The position numbers were made by a program, and so were the translations under genes. A stretch of DNA of 64,000 nucleotides from Saprospiraceae bacterium (GTDB taxonomy: Bacteria > Bacteroidota > Bacteroidia > Chitinophagales > Saprospiraceae): positions 1,178,001-1,242,000 of the forward strand of contig JADJNF010000001.1 of NCBI GenBank assembly GCA_016714445.1, written 5' to 3'. The notes below the pieces were generated by a model. It did no database searches, was not told the origin of the DNA, and worked only from the letters and a program-made list of their open reading frames with translations. Shown here in pieces: positions 10,201-18,651 of the stretch (position 1 is the first letter of the stretch; every line of letters begins with the position of its first letter).

Positions 10201-11113
10201 AATGCAGATATACTTTAGAAGCTCCTTCAAGATCGGTGCCGGTAGCGTTAAATTGAATCAAAACTGATTCATTATCTTCTGGCAAAGAAGGAGAGACAGA
10301 TACGGTAGGTGCCCCGGCAATAACGGTGTATGAATAATTGTTTCCACTATTGGTATTTCCGTTGATCGTGTACCAATCCGCATCATCAGGATCTATTGCC
10401 AGACCACTTCCTGATGTAAAAACATAGTACTTTACTGTTGTATTTGCGGGAAATGCAGGTATTAAAGCTGAATACGAAGTGAGACTTCCAGTCATAGGAA
10501 TAACTGTTGATGTTGACCAATTGTTGGATGTATATCTTAGGTAAACCCCTTGACCTGTGTTAAGGTAACTGTTGGTATTCGCAGTAATTACGACAGATGA
10601 GGACGATGTAACACCCAAATTTGCAGGCGACTGACTAACAAGAGATACGGACTGAACAGCACCTTGAATTTCAAAAAATATAAAATCGCCTGATGGATTA
10701 CTCCCAGCATTTTTGGTTTTAAACACATATCTGTTGTTGATGCTCTGTACGTTGATTACCATAGCACCGGTCGTGAAACAGCTATTATTTAATGTATATT
10801 CTGTATTGGAAGTAATGGCAACATCAGACCCAGGTGTAATGGTCTTTTGTGCAGTAGTGGCTCCAAAATCCCAATCTATTCCAAATCTGAAGTATTGAAT
10901 TCCAATACCATTGGGTGAAAATGTACCTCCAAAACTCGTTCCAAAACTAGAGGACATATAATTAAGATTACTAGCTCCTGTATACGGACAATTTCCTCCC
11001 CAACCGTTAGAAAATCCTGTTCCAACTAAGGCATTCTGAGTTTGAGCAGAGAAATAAAAAATAATTTGAAATAAAAGTATAACTCCAGTTGAAACAATTC
11101 TCCAAAGTGGCAT
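7268..11113 (-). CDS. Secreted multidomain GH13 alpha-amylase-family protein
   Basis: A 1281-residue exported glycoside hydrolase probably acting on alpha-glucans. An N-terminal hydrophobic signal (FQIIFYFSAQTQ) is followed by beta-sandwich modules and a CBM48-like domain with VIGDFNNWTPSE near residue 545. The GH13 barrel begins near 665 (LNIYELHFRDF). The nucleophile Asp lies in FDGFRFDFTKGFG (about 825), the acid/base Glu in VIIFEHLAW (about 873), and the third acid in GESHDEERLGYE (about 945). The last 130 residues resemble one or two rungs of a right-handed beta-helix repeat. No type IX sorting tail follows, which is unusual for such a protein, so the C terminus may be shortened. Glycogen-branching-like architecture is possible. 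Confidence 0.85.
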   Translation of the reverse strand: MPLWRIVSTGVILLFQIIFYFSAQTQNALVGTGFSNGWGGNCPYTGASNLNYMSSSFGTSFGGTFSPNGIGIQYFRFGIDWDFGATTAQKTITPGSDVAITSNTEYTLNNSCFTTGAMVINVQSINNRYVFKTKNAGSNPSGDFIFFEIQGAVQSVSLVSQSPANLGVTSSSSVVITANTNSYLNTGQGVYLRYTSNNWSTSTVIPMTGSLTSYSALIPAFPANTTVKYYVFTSGSGLAIDPDDADWYTINGNTNSGNNYSYTVIAGAPTVSVSPSLPEDNESVLIQFNATGTDLEGASKVYLHSGVSTSPSLPTSFSHTIGNWGLDDGAGEMINVGGNNWSITLPTLRPFYNVPSDKDIFGLNFLFRNAVGNVTEDNNGVNYFNAVNPGNYFGITFPTTSTHFVPVGQVFNATASANVAPVTWTLKEIDPENGSDISTLTTVNGGINFSFPLTMSTANQRKFKLEVNFGASIKSKTFTVIGFNPVNEAARPVGTKPGINYHPNDPSKATLVLHAPTYTRYKKGTGFVSGTSTTNPKSTVYVIGDFNNWTPSEPYKLIRDRDGWNGTNDADNDDDRGDYWWIELSGLNPGQEYVFQYLIDGILQVADPYTQKVSDPDDIHISNSVYPDLISYRPQASDRASVLQTNQSAYLWTAPAFTKPTDNNLNIYELHFRDFTEEGTYLAAIDKLDYIKGLGINAIHVMPVSEFEGNSSWGYNPNFYFAADKAYGKADDLKKFIDECHKRKIQVFNDLVLNHAFYSNVMAKMYWNSGANRPADDNPWFNPLHKMVADPGGWWGADWNHESEHTQIMVDTILDFWLQEFKFDGFRFDFTKGFGQTAPDTNDPWASSFDQDRINLLKRMVHGVKTRNPGSVIIFEHLAWALEDKKLSDTLGILMWSGVGHHNDLKGFILGYNGDNTNIYTSGVYNASGRNFDYANWMSYGESHDEERLGYEVSQYFNGDKTIDNIINRLKIALGFNLLLPGPRMIWQFQELGYDVSINFNGRTGEKPVRWEYYDHLKRKELYTLTSRLLKIRNKYNIYATTPDYGNIGLGAGNISQPRVMRFSTGSNPEAKHVIVIANLDPNNSQTANPIYDVTGTWYKYNGDPTIDGSSFTVNSTGESYSLSPSEMLVLTNFQIDACTDVRSTANSGAYTLRDAIDCAPENGNVEIEFPVYGQMITLTSPINIDKNITITGFPSKNVTVNGAGFSENIFSIAAGKTVTMNGFKINCTQGGSDGRCILNNGVLTLDEMELKDINGAAGGSSVYNSGTGIITIENNVRIHK

Positions 11114-11230
11114 GATCTAATATTTTGATGAAATGACAACTTTCCTTATTGTCAATGTGACGCTAAAGTACTATAAAAATCAATTTCAACAACAATTTTA
11201 ATGAAAATTTAATGTTATAAAAGTCTTCTG

Positions 11231-11881
11231 ATGTCAACAACAGAACTTTTTCAATATATAGTCGTTATTCCAAAAATACATGCTAAAATGGTTCCACGTC
11301 GTAATTATCTCCTCCATCCGTATTACATTATTATTACGTTGGTGATTGCCGGCATTACTGCTTTATTTCTTGGCTTTACAGGTGCTTATATTTACAATCG
11401 GGTGCAGCAGGGAGTGGCTCCTGTTCATATCCCGCCATTGTTTTACTTTAACAGCATCCTTATCGTTGCCAGCAGTATAACGCTGATATATGCAAAAAAA
11501 AGATATGAGTCGGATGATACACCTATGTTTAAGGTGGCACTGTGGTTAACTCTTCTTCTCACGATTTTCTTTTTAATCATGCAAATACAGGCGTGGCATC
11601 AGTTGTATGCTGCAAATATCAGCCTGACGTCCAGCACATTAGCTTCATATATGTATCTTATTTCCGGCCTTCATTTTTTACATCTTGTCGCTGGGATTCC
11701 TTTTTTAGTGTATTTTATTTATTCTTCCCACATGAGAATGAAAGACCCTGTGACCGTTTTGATATATTTTAGTGATCCTGACAAAAAACGAGAATTAAAC
11801 CTGCTCAATATTTACTGGCATTTTTTGGATGGTTTGTGGATATACCTTATCCTCTTTTTTTTAATAAACTATATGATATAA
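11231..11881 (+). CDS. Cytochrome c oxidase subunit III-like membrane protein
   Basis: A 216-residue integral membrane protein with five predicted helices (about residues 31-55, 72-88, 100-122, 138-165 and 190-215). The block SGLHFLHLVAGIPFLVYF and the final YWHFLDGLWIYLILFF are characteristic of heme-copper oxidase subunit III, which supports proton uptake and stability of the terminal oxidase. Bacteroidota often carry several short subunit-III paralogues; no subunit I or II gene is nearby, so the partner complex lies elsewhere. The ATG at 11231 is used here; an internal Met at residue 20, just before PRRNYLLHPY, is an alternative. Confidence 0.8.
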   Translation: MSTTELFQYIVVIPKIHAKMVPRRNYLLHPYYIIITLVIAGITALFLGFTGAYIYNRVQQGVAPVHIPPLFYFNSILIVASSITLIYAKKRYESDDTPMFKVALWLTLLLTIFFLIMQIQAWHQLYAANISLTSSTLASYMYLISGLHFLHLVAGIPFLVYFIYSSHMRMKDPVTVLIYFSDPDKKRELNLLNIYWHFLDGLWIYLILFFLINYMI

Positions 11882-11912
11882 ATTCTGTTTCCATTTTCAA
11901 TAAATATAAATT

Positions 11913-13391
11913 ATGTCCGAAAATAAATCATCCATCCCTCTGATAAGTACTTTAGGTCAGTTAAGAGATTCAGGTTATACTCCTAAATCTGTGAAGCAGG
12001 AAATGCGCGATAATCTGATTCGAAAAATACAAAATAAACAAAAAGTATTCGATGGAATCAAGGGGTTTGACGACACCGTTCTGCCGGATATAGAAAGAGC
12101 CATTTTATCCAGACACAACATACTGTTACTGGGACTTAGAGGACAGGCAAAAACCAGAATAGCCAGAATGCTTACCACTTTGATGGACGAATATATTCCA
12201 GTTGTGAAAGGTGCCGAACTAAATGATGACCCTTTGCATCCTTTGTCCAGATTTGCCATAGATCTTATTTCCGAAAAAGGAGATGACACACCCATATCAT
12301 GGATGCATCGATCTGAAAGATATGTAGAAAAACTGGCTACGCCCGACGTAAGCATTGCTGACCTTATCGGAGATGTAGACCCCATTATAGCTGCTACGCT
12401 TAAACTTCCATATTCGGATGAAAGAGTCATCCACTTTGGGCTAATCCCAAGATCTCACAGATCTATTTTTGTCATCAACGAACTTCCGGATCTTCAGGCC
12501 AGAATTCAGGTATCTTTATTCAATATACTTCAGGAAGGAGATTTGCAGATCAGGGGATTCAAATTAAGACTTCCATTGGATATTTCATTTGTTTTTACTG
12601 CCAACCCAGAAGATTATACAAACAGAGGCAGTATTATCACTCCGCTTAAGGACAGGATAGAAAGTCAGATATTGACGCATTATCCTCGTAGTCTTGATAC
12701 TGCAATGTCAATAACTGCTCAGGAAGCACGTATTCACAAGGATCAGAAATCGAGCATAGAGATACCTGATATCCACCGCAGGCTAATCGAAATGATCAGT
12801 TTTAATGCAAGAGAAAGTGAATATGTGGATGAAAAGAGTGGTGTCTCAGCAAGGTTGAGTATATCTGCTATTGAAAATCTGTATAGTACAGCTGAGAGGA
12901 GAATGTTATTAAACGGTGAAAGTCATACCACAACCAGAATTACAGACTTTTGGGGAGTAGTGCCGGCGATCACCGGCAAGGTAGAACTGGTCTATGAAGG
13001 TGAACAGGAAGGACCATATAATGTGGCCATGAATTTGATATTTAAATCATGTAAAGAGTTGTTTCTTCAACATTTCCCAAACCCAAATCAAAAAATAAAG
13101 CGAGAACTTAAAGATGAATACGGTGTCATTAAAATGTGGTTTTCAGGGGGAAATAGTATTGAAATACTGAACGATGATAATGACAAACTTCACGAAAAAA
13201 ATATAAGTCAGGTGGCTGGACTTAAAAAATTTACGGAATCCTATATCAAACACGGTGATGAACTTCTTCCTATGATGGAACTTGTACTCTTTGGATTGTC
13301 TGAGTCTGAAGTGATCGGGAAAAACATTCTTGAAAATAGCCTTCATTTTTCAGATCCACTGTCAGATATGTTTAATGATATGGACAATTAG
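11913..13391 (+). CDS. Magnesium chelatase ChlI/MoxR-like AAA+ ATPase
   Basis: A 492-residue cytoplasmic AAA+ protein. Walker A is GLRGQAKT (74-81) with the PLHPLSRFA insertion typical of ChlI-like ATPases. The Walker B region reads SIFVINELPDL near residue 190, with Asn where most AAA+ proteins have Asp, followed by a sensor-1 segment FVFTANPEDYTNRG. The C-terminal third is mostly helical and ends in acidic, Asp-rich residues. Relatives are widespread in Bacteroidota and usually annotated as magnesium chelatase, but no bacteriochlorophyll genes are present, so a MoxR-like chaperone role is more likely. It starts 31 bases after the oxidase subunit gene and may be co-transcribed with it. Confidence 0.8.
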   Translation: MSENKSSIPLISTLGQLRDSGYTPKSVKQEMRDNLIRKIQNKQKVFDGIKGFDDTVLPDIERAILSRHNILLLGLRGQAKTRIARMLTTLMDEYIPVVKGAELNDDPLHPLSRFAIDLISEKGDDTPISWMHRSERYVEKLATPDVSIADLIGDVDPIIAATLKLPYSDERVIHFGLIPRSHRSIFVINELPDLQARIQVSLFNILQEGDLQIRGFKLRLPLDISFVFTANPEDYTNRGSIITPLKDRIESQILTHYPRSLDTAMSITAQEARIHKDQKSSIEIPDIHRRLIEMISFNARESEYVDEKSGVSARLSISAIENLYSTAERRMLLNGESHTTTRITDFWGVVPAITGKVELVYEGEQEGPYNVAMNLIFKSCKELFLQHFPNPNQKIKRELKDEYGVIKMWFSGGNSIEILNDDNDKLHEKNISQVAGLKKFTESYIKHGDELLPMMELVLFGLSESEVIGKNILENSLHFSDPLSDMFNDMDN

Positions 13392-13601
13392 TATTAATAA
13401 TAAAGTTGGTTTTATTTCAAAATTAATTGGGATAATCCAATTGAAAACAAAAAATTTATACAGTCAGGTAATATTCAATATTATTTTTTCATTTATCTTG
13501 TGTCTTAAATAATAAAATACGTCTAAAGTAAGTTTAAAAAACAAAAGACAGAGTCATTTGAATTTAACAAAATTATTTTTTAACAAAATTAATCAAACAA
13601 A

Positions 13602-13940
13602 ATGAGTAAATTTGATGAAATGGTCGCTATGTATGAAGGCGAAATGAAAGAATTAAAGATTGCTGTAAACAGCGATTTACTTAAAGCAGTTACAAAAGGT
13701 TGTGGACCTGTGATTTATCTACCGGATGCTTCCAAGGTTTCTTCCAGTGATCAGGCAGAGATGGATAGAGTGAAAACCAATTTTCTGATTAAAAAACTAG
13801 GGCTGACTGACGGTCCTGATTTAGATAAAGGTATTCAGGCAGCAGTTGATGCACTTGGATCATCAAACAGAAACAAGTACAGAGCAATTTTTTACTATTT
13901 GTTGGTAAAACATTTCAAGAAAGAATCAATGTATATCTGA
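13602..13940 (+). CDS. DUF2853 family protein
   Basis: A 112-residue soluble protein that matches the DUF2853 family over its whole length: MSKFDEMVAMYEGEM at the start, the central DRVKTNFLIKKLGL stretch, and the C-terminal NKYRAIFYYLLVKHF. No signal peptide or catalytic motif is visible. The function of the family is unknown. It stands alone, with 210 bases of AT-rich leader and its own terminator at 14091-14125. Confidence 0.8.
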   Translation: MSKFDEMVAMYEGEMKELKIAVNSDLLKAVTKGCGPVIYLPDASKVSSSDQAEMDRVKTNFLIKKLGLTDGPDLDKGIQAAVDALGSSNRNKYRAIFYYLLVKHFKKESMYI

Positions 13941-14090
13941 TTTCTAAGATTAAATTTTTTGTTATAGTTTTTTTTGTATTTATCTAAAGCTATATTAAAC
14001 TCTGAATAGAAATAAATATATTTTTTATTCGCTTTAGCTTAATATAGGATTACAAAATAAATTAGCTTAAAGTAAATATTAAATTTAACA

Positions 14091-14125
14091 GGGTATGATA
14101 CTATTGTATTGTACCCTTTTTTTTT
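14091..14125 (+). terminator. Rho-independent terminator downstream of the DUF2853 gene
   Basis: An 11-bp stem with two G-T pairs joins GGGTATGATAC (14091-14101) and GTATTGTACCC (14106-14116) around TATT, followed by nine T residues. It lies 150 bases past the stop codon. Confidence 0.75.
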
Positions 14126-14616
14126 ATAAAATATTGATAGTCATAAAGGAAACCAACAATTATTTTTTTATCAAAATTATATTGATTGGCAAAAAGTACA
14201 TTTACCAAAGTATTAATTTTGAGTATGAAGACGCCAGAAATATTTGAAAAATAAATTCTCTTAGGCATTAAACAGAAGGTTCAAGTTAAAAAATAAAAAA
14301 ATAAATGCGACTGAAGGCACAATGAAAATATTAATTTTAATCATGTTAGCATCATTGAAAATACAACATTTAAAAGAAATATGAAATGGTAGTCTTTATC
14401 ATGGAATATGACAAGATTCAGAGGATAGAAGAGATATTTCCTAACACTTAGTTTGAAATTATAAGAGATATCTTTAGTGAAGGAGTCTATGGAAGGGTTA
14501 AAGCATATTAATGTTTTTAGGTATTAACGCTTCAATATTAGGACATTTCTCTTCTTTTAATCCGATGGAAATAATGCTTTGTCTAATAAATAGTAACTAT
14601 AAAAGAATACATATTG

Positions 14617-14624
14617 TATCTTTG
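14617..14624 (+). promoter_or_regulatory. -7 box of the LytS-type kinase gene
   Basis: TATCTTTG matches TAnnTTTG, 30 bases before the kinase ATG. No clear -33 TTTG is seen at the expected distance. Confidence 0.35.
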
Positions 14625-14654
14625 TAAATCTATAAGATTTATATCGAGTTTCAC

Positions 14655-15713
14655 ATGATCATCGCTTTGCCATCTTTAAAAAAACAAATAAAATCCTGGA
14701 GCAAACATGATTCCTTTTATCATGTGGTTTTCTGGATTTCCTTGTTTTTGGTCATGCTTGCCACCAGTATTCCCAGTATGGGATTTGTCCAGGCGCTATT
14801 GACAGACTTTATAAATGTTGGCTTTTTTGCAGGTATTTCTTATTTTAATTATTTTTATTTATTTCCAAAATACCTGAAGGACAGAAATCTATGGTGGCAT
14901 TTCGGGGCATTGGTTGTAATTTCATTACTTATTACACCGATAAAAACCATTTTCCTTTTCTTCTTTTCTTCCGGAAACATAGAATTACAATCACACTATC
15001 TAAATGATCAGTTTTTTATCTTTATTTCTACATTTTTTGCAGGTACATCTACCACAATTTATAAAGTAATGAATGACTGGCTGATTCAACAAAGAGACAA
15101 AAAAGAACTGGAAAGTCAGACATTACAATCCGAATTAAAATTTTTAAAATCACAAATCAATCCCCATTTTCTATTTAATACCCTGAATAGTCTCTATGCA
15201 CTGACTCTTAAAAAATCAGACCTAGCCCCTGAAATTGTATTAAAACTCTCCGAAATGATGCGATATATGTTGTATGAATGTAATGAAAAGGAAGTTCCAT
15301 TGCAAAAAGAGATCAACTATATGCAAAACTATCTTGAACTTGAAAAACTACGCCACGGCGCAAAAATGTTGATCAATTTAAAGGTAAACGGTGAAGTTTC
15401 CGATCAAAAAATTTCACCACTTATACTGATTCCGTTTATCGAAAATTCATTTAAACATGGCATAAACAATCAAATCACGCAAGGATTTGTAAATCTTGAA
15501 CTGAATGTTTTTGACAATGACCTGCAAATGATTCTGGAAAACAGCAAATCTCCGTCATTACCTAAAATAGGGGACAAAAGATCCGGAGGTATAGGTTTGG
15601 TAAATGTACGTCGTAGAATGGCCATCTTATATCCTGACCATCACCACCTTGAAATAAAAGAAAGCCCAAATACATATAAAATAGAGCTAAATCTGAATTT
15701 AATAAACAATTAA
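14655..15713 (+). CDS. LytS/YehU-type sensor histidine kinase
   Basis: A 352-residue membrane kinase of the His_kinase (PF06580) family. Four hydrophobic segments (about 24-40, 45-68, 82-104 and 118-138) form the sensor part. A short coiled coil (RDKKELESQTLQSELKFLKS) leads to the phospho-acceptor His171 in QINPHFLFNTLNS. The ATPase part has the N-box LILIPFIENSFKHGI and a glycine motif GGIGLVNVRRR. It should sense an unknown membrane or cell-wall signal and phosphorylate the LytTR regulator that begins 23 bases downstream. Confidence 0.92.
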   Translation: MIIALPSLKKQIKSWSKHDSFYHVVFWISLFLVMLATSIPSMGFVQALLTDFINVGFFAGISYFNYFYLFPKYLKDRNLWWHFGALVVISLLITPIKTIFLFFFSSGNIELQSHYLNDQFFIFISTFFAGTSTTIYKVMNDWLIQQRDKKELESQTLQSELKFLKSQINPHFLFNTLNSLYALTLKKSDLAPEIVLKLSEMMRYMLYECNEKEVPLQKEINYMQNYLELEKLRHGAKMLINLKVNGEVSDQKISPLILIPFIENSFKHGINNQITQGFVNLELNVFDNDLQMILENSKSPSLPKIGDKRSGGIGLVNVRRRMAILYPDHHHLEIKESPNTYKIELNLNLINN

Positions 15714-15736
15714 TTAATATAAACCATCAAAATAAA

Positions 15737-16462
15737 ATGATAAAAGCAATTATAGTAGATGATGAACCTCTGGCTCTAGAAGTACTGGAGACTTATATCA
15801 ATCAGATCCCTGACATACATTTGATCAAAAAATGTGAAAATGCATTTGAAGCAAATGAAGCTTTAAAATCAAATCAGATCGACCTGATGTTTCTGGATAT
15901 CCAAATGCCTCAGTTGTCCGGCATAGATTTTCTAAAAACACTGGCCAATCCTCCTTGTGTGATTTTCACTACTGCTTATCCGGATTATGCTGTGGAAGGA
16001 TTTGAGCTCAATGCAGTCGATTATTTATTAAAACCAATATCACTGGAAAGATTTTTGAAGGCAGTCAATAAAGTTTCTGAAAAGTTGTCTGCCAGAAAAA
16101 TGGAGCACGAAAATGGTCAGAATGATGGAGCCGAAGATTTTTTCTTTGTAAAAGCAGACAAAAAACTGGTAAAAATAAATTTTGACGATATACTTTATAT
16201 TGAAGGTTTAAAAGATTATGTCATTATCCGTCAGGAAACAGGAAGAGTAATCACCCTTCAGACCATGAAAAGTCTGGAAGACAGACTTCCTGTGCAAAAA
16301 TTTAAACGTGTCCATCGATCATATATAGTCAATATAAAAAAGATAACCGCCATCTTGGGCAATATGGTAGAATTGATGGAGGGAGGTAAAATCAAACAAC
16401 TTCCTATAGGTAAAAACTATAGAGATGAATTACTGGAGTTGATCAATGAAAATAAACTTTGA
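15737..16462 (+). CDS. LytTR-family response regulator
   Basis: A 241-residue DNA-binding response regulator. The receiver domain (1-120) has the acidic pocket VDDE (8-10), the phospho-acceptor Asp54 in LMFLDIQMP, and Lys in YLLKPIS. The LytTR DNA-binding domain (about 134-240) shows DILYIEGLKDYVIIR and KRVHRSYIVNIKKI. It is the partner of the kinase immediately upstream; such pairs regulate surface or cell-envelope genes in Bacteroidota. Its target genes are not evident from the window. Confidence 0.93.
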   Translation: MIKAIIVDDEPLALEVLETYINQIPDIHLIKKCENAFEANEALKSNQIDLMFLDIQMPQLSGIDFLKTLANPPCVIFTTAYPDYAVEGFELNAVDYLLKPISLERFLKAVNKVSEKLSARKMEHENGQNDGAEDFFFVKADKKLVKINFDDILYIEGLKDYVIIRQETGRVITLQTMKSLEDRLPVQKFKRVHRSYIVNIKKITAILGNMVELMEGGKIKQLPIGKNYRDELLELINENKL

Positions 16463-16534
16463 TCAAAGCGGATCAAAGGAAACGAAACTGATCTATGTAA
16501 GTATATGTATTTCTGCCGGTTATCATAAAAAAAA

Positions 16535-16561
16535 GGAAAGTCATTTTAATGATGGCTTTCC
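16535..16561. terminator. Bidirectional terminator between the regulator gene and nhaD
   Basis: GGAAAGTCAT (16535-16544) pairs with ATGGCTTTCC (16552-16561), one G-T pair, loop of 7 nt. A-run on the left and T-run on the right let it serve both convergent genes. Confidence 0.7.
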
Positions 16562-16585
16562 TTTTTTATTTTACTTTGGGACCTC

Positions 16586-17947
16586 CTAGGCCAGCATTAA
16601 AAACACTGCACAACCGGCAAGATAACCTGCCGCTGTAAGCCAGGATATTTTTTTAAAGTACCAGATAAAGTCTATTTTTTCCATGCCCATAGCAGCTACT
16701 CCGGCAGCTGATCCTATGATTAGCATACTACCACCAGTACCAGCCGTAAATGCGATAAAATGCCACAAATGATCATCCAACGGATTATTATACATGCCCA
16801 TAGCCGCTGCCACTAAAGGTACATTGTCGATTATGGCTGAAAGGAAACCCAAAAGAATAATGATGACATTGGTATTTGGAATAGCCGCAGATAAGGCATT
16901 TGCCCCACTACGAAGTATACTAACGTCTCCAATCACAGCAGACTCAAATGCAGCTATGGCCAGCAATATCCCCAGAAAAAACAGAATGCTCGAAATCTCA
17001 ATGCGGGAGAGCGCTTTATGTGGCGAATATTTATGTTTAATGTCTTCATTAAAATTTTCTTCCGGATGTATATATTCTGATACGGCCCAAACCACACCCA
17101 AACTTAGCATCATTCCCATATATGGCGGCAGATGCGTGATGGTTTTAAAAATCGGAACAAAAATAATCATTCCTAGTCCGAGATAAAGCATAGTCCTGCT
17201 ACTGAGTAATTTGACTGCTCTTTCATCAATATCCAGTTTATTTGATTCAATATCTCCTTTAAATACTTTATTGAAAGAAGCCAGAAAAAATGGAACTACA
17301 AAACACACAATGGCTGGTAAAACTATGTATTCGATCAATTGAATTGATGAAACTTTTTTACCAATCCACAACATGGTGGTGGTTACATCACCAATGGGTG
17401 ACCAGGCACCTCCTGCATTGGCCGCAGTAATGATCAAAGCTACGTACCACAAACGTTCATTTCTGTCTTGAATCAATTTTCTTAAAATACTGATTAAGAC
17501 GATAGTTGTGGTAAGATTGTCAATAATGGCTGACAATATAAAGCCAATTATACCTACAATCCAAAGAAGTTTTTTGCGATTTTTTGTTCCGATCCATTCT
17601 TTAATGATGTCAAATCCCCGATGTAAATCAATCAACTCGACAATCGTCATGGCACCAATCAAAAAAATGAGAATCTCAGAAATTTTGCCTAAATGATGCA
17701 ATAACACGCCAGTAAATCCTTCTTCGTTTGCTTCTATCGAGCCTTCATCCAATACTCCTGCCAAACTAAACACATGATCATGCCCGTCAACTACACTCAG
17801 CATGCCACTATGAAATCCTACAGACAATATCGCCCACATAAGAGCACCCATTGCCAAAGCCGGAACAGTTTTATCCAATTTTAGGGGATGTTCAAATACA
17901 ATAGTTATATAACCGATTATAAATACAAGGATAATTGTTGCTATCAT
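16586..17947 (-). CDS. nhaD: NhaD-type sodium:proton antiporter
   Basis: A 453-residue inner-membrane antiporter of the NhaD/ArsB ion-transporter superfamily, expected to expel Na+ (or Li+) in exchange for protons. It has about 11-12 hydrophobic helices. Two inverted-repeat hallmarks are visible, FILSAIIDNLTTTIVLISIL (about 136-155) and FLSAIIDNVPLVAAAMGMY, both with the conserved Asp-Asn pair, together with GGAWSPIGDVTTTMLWIG. Length is typical for the family. It is the last gene of a leftward block with the thioredoxin-fold protein, lepA and the exonuclease, and it converges on the LytTR gene. Confidence 0.9.
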   Translation of the reverse strand: MIATIILVFIIGYITIVFEHPLKLDKTVPALAMGALMWAILSVGFHSGMLSVVDGHDHVFSLAGVLDEGSIEANEEGFTGVLLHHLGKISEILIFLIGAMTIVELIDLHRGFDIIKEWIGTKNRKKLLWIVGIIGFILSAIIDNLTTTIVLISILRKLIQDRNERLWYVALIITAANAGGAWSPIGDVTTTMLWIGKKVSSIQLIEYIVLPAIVCFVVPFFLASFNKVFKGDIESNKLDIDERAVKLLSSRTMLYLGLGMIIFVPIFKTITHLPPYMGMMLSLGVVWAVSEYIHPEENFNEDIKHKYSPHKALSRIEISSILFFLGILLAIAAFESAVIGDVSILRSGANALSAAIPNTNVIIILLGFLSAIIDNVPLVAAAMGMYNNPLDDHLWHFIAFTAGTGGSMLIIGSAAGVAAMGMEKIDFIWYFKKISWLTAAGYLAGCAVFLMLA

Positions 17948-18015
17948 GGGTTGATTATCTTAATAAAACGTAAAGGTATTATTTTAGAAGAATTAAAATC
18001 TAAATGCACCAGGAA

Positions 18016-18633
18016 CTATTTAAGATTTTTTACGAAAGAAGAAAGATCTTTTATGTCATACGTGGTTTTAGTATTTTGAACGATCACCGGCATCTGAACT
18101 GTATTGCCTTTAAAGCCTGCTTCTTCTAGTTTTTCAAACATAAGCTGCTGATTGGGTTGATGGATCGTGGTGTTTAACTCTACATATGGAATTTTATTTT
18201 TCTCCAGATAATTGATAACAAACTCACATCTTCCACAACCATCCTGTGTAAAAACGTTGATCTTGTTGGTATTCATCTGAATACTTGTCATTCTTTGTTT
18301 TTTACCTTGCCCATTGGCCACATCGCCTTCCTTCCTTACCTTTTTATAAGATACTGAAGTTTTGTATTCACAAGCGACGCCAGAAGGTGCGGTAAGTGTC
18401 ATTAAAAATTCTTCGGCTCGCGGCTTAAGCACTTTTTTTAGCGGACTTGACTCATTGGTGATGAAACCTGTAAGGTTGGCTGTAAATGTCATATCCAGCA
18501 CGTCATCGGTATGATTTACTGCATATAATTTAATTTCTGACTCTCCTCTGACTTCCATAATCTCAATATCCTGTGTCTGGGCAACTAAAAAACTATGACT
18601 CAGTACAAAAATAAATCCCCATATCCATTTCAT
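18016..18633 (-). CDS. Exported glutaredoxin/thioredoxin-fold protein
   Basis: A 205-residue protein with an N-terminal signal (MKWIWGFIFVLSHSFLVAQ). The first half (about 20-120) is a beta-rich domain of unknown type. The second half is glutaredoxin-like: NVFTQDGCGRCEFVINYL with a redox CGRC pair (Cys133, Cys136), then PYVELNTT and a cis-Pro segment VQMPVIVQ. It probably works in the periplasm in disulfide exchange; the substrate is unknown. It begins 18 bases after the lepA stop and is likely co-transcribed with it. Confidence 0.75.
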   Translation of the reverse strand: MKWIWGFIFVLSHSFLVAQTQDIEIMEVRGESEIKLYAVNHTDDVLDMTFTANLTGFITNESSPLKKVLKPRAEEFLMTLTAPSGVACEYKTSVSYKKVRKEGDVANGQGKKQRMTSIQMNTNKINVFTQDGCGRCEFVINYLEKNKIPYVELNTTIHQPNQQLMFEKLEEAGFKGNTVQMPVIVQNTKTTYDIKDLSSFVKNLK

Positions 18634-18651
18634 TCGTTTAAATTTAAATGA

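Larger units (their letters stand above)
13941..14654. other. Gene-free AT-rich interval with terminator and faint coding remnant
   Basis: This 714-base stretch carries the DUF2853 terminator (14091-14125) and a -7 box for the kinase gene (14617-14624). Around 14400-14510 a plus-strand frame reads MEYDKIQRIEEIFPNT, stop, then FEIIRDIFSEGVYGRVKAY, stop. This looks like protein sequence broken by a stop codon and might be a decayed gene. I cannot name it. Confidence 0.4.
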
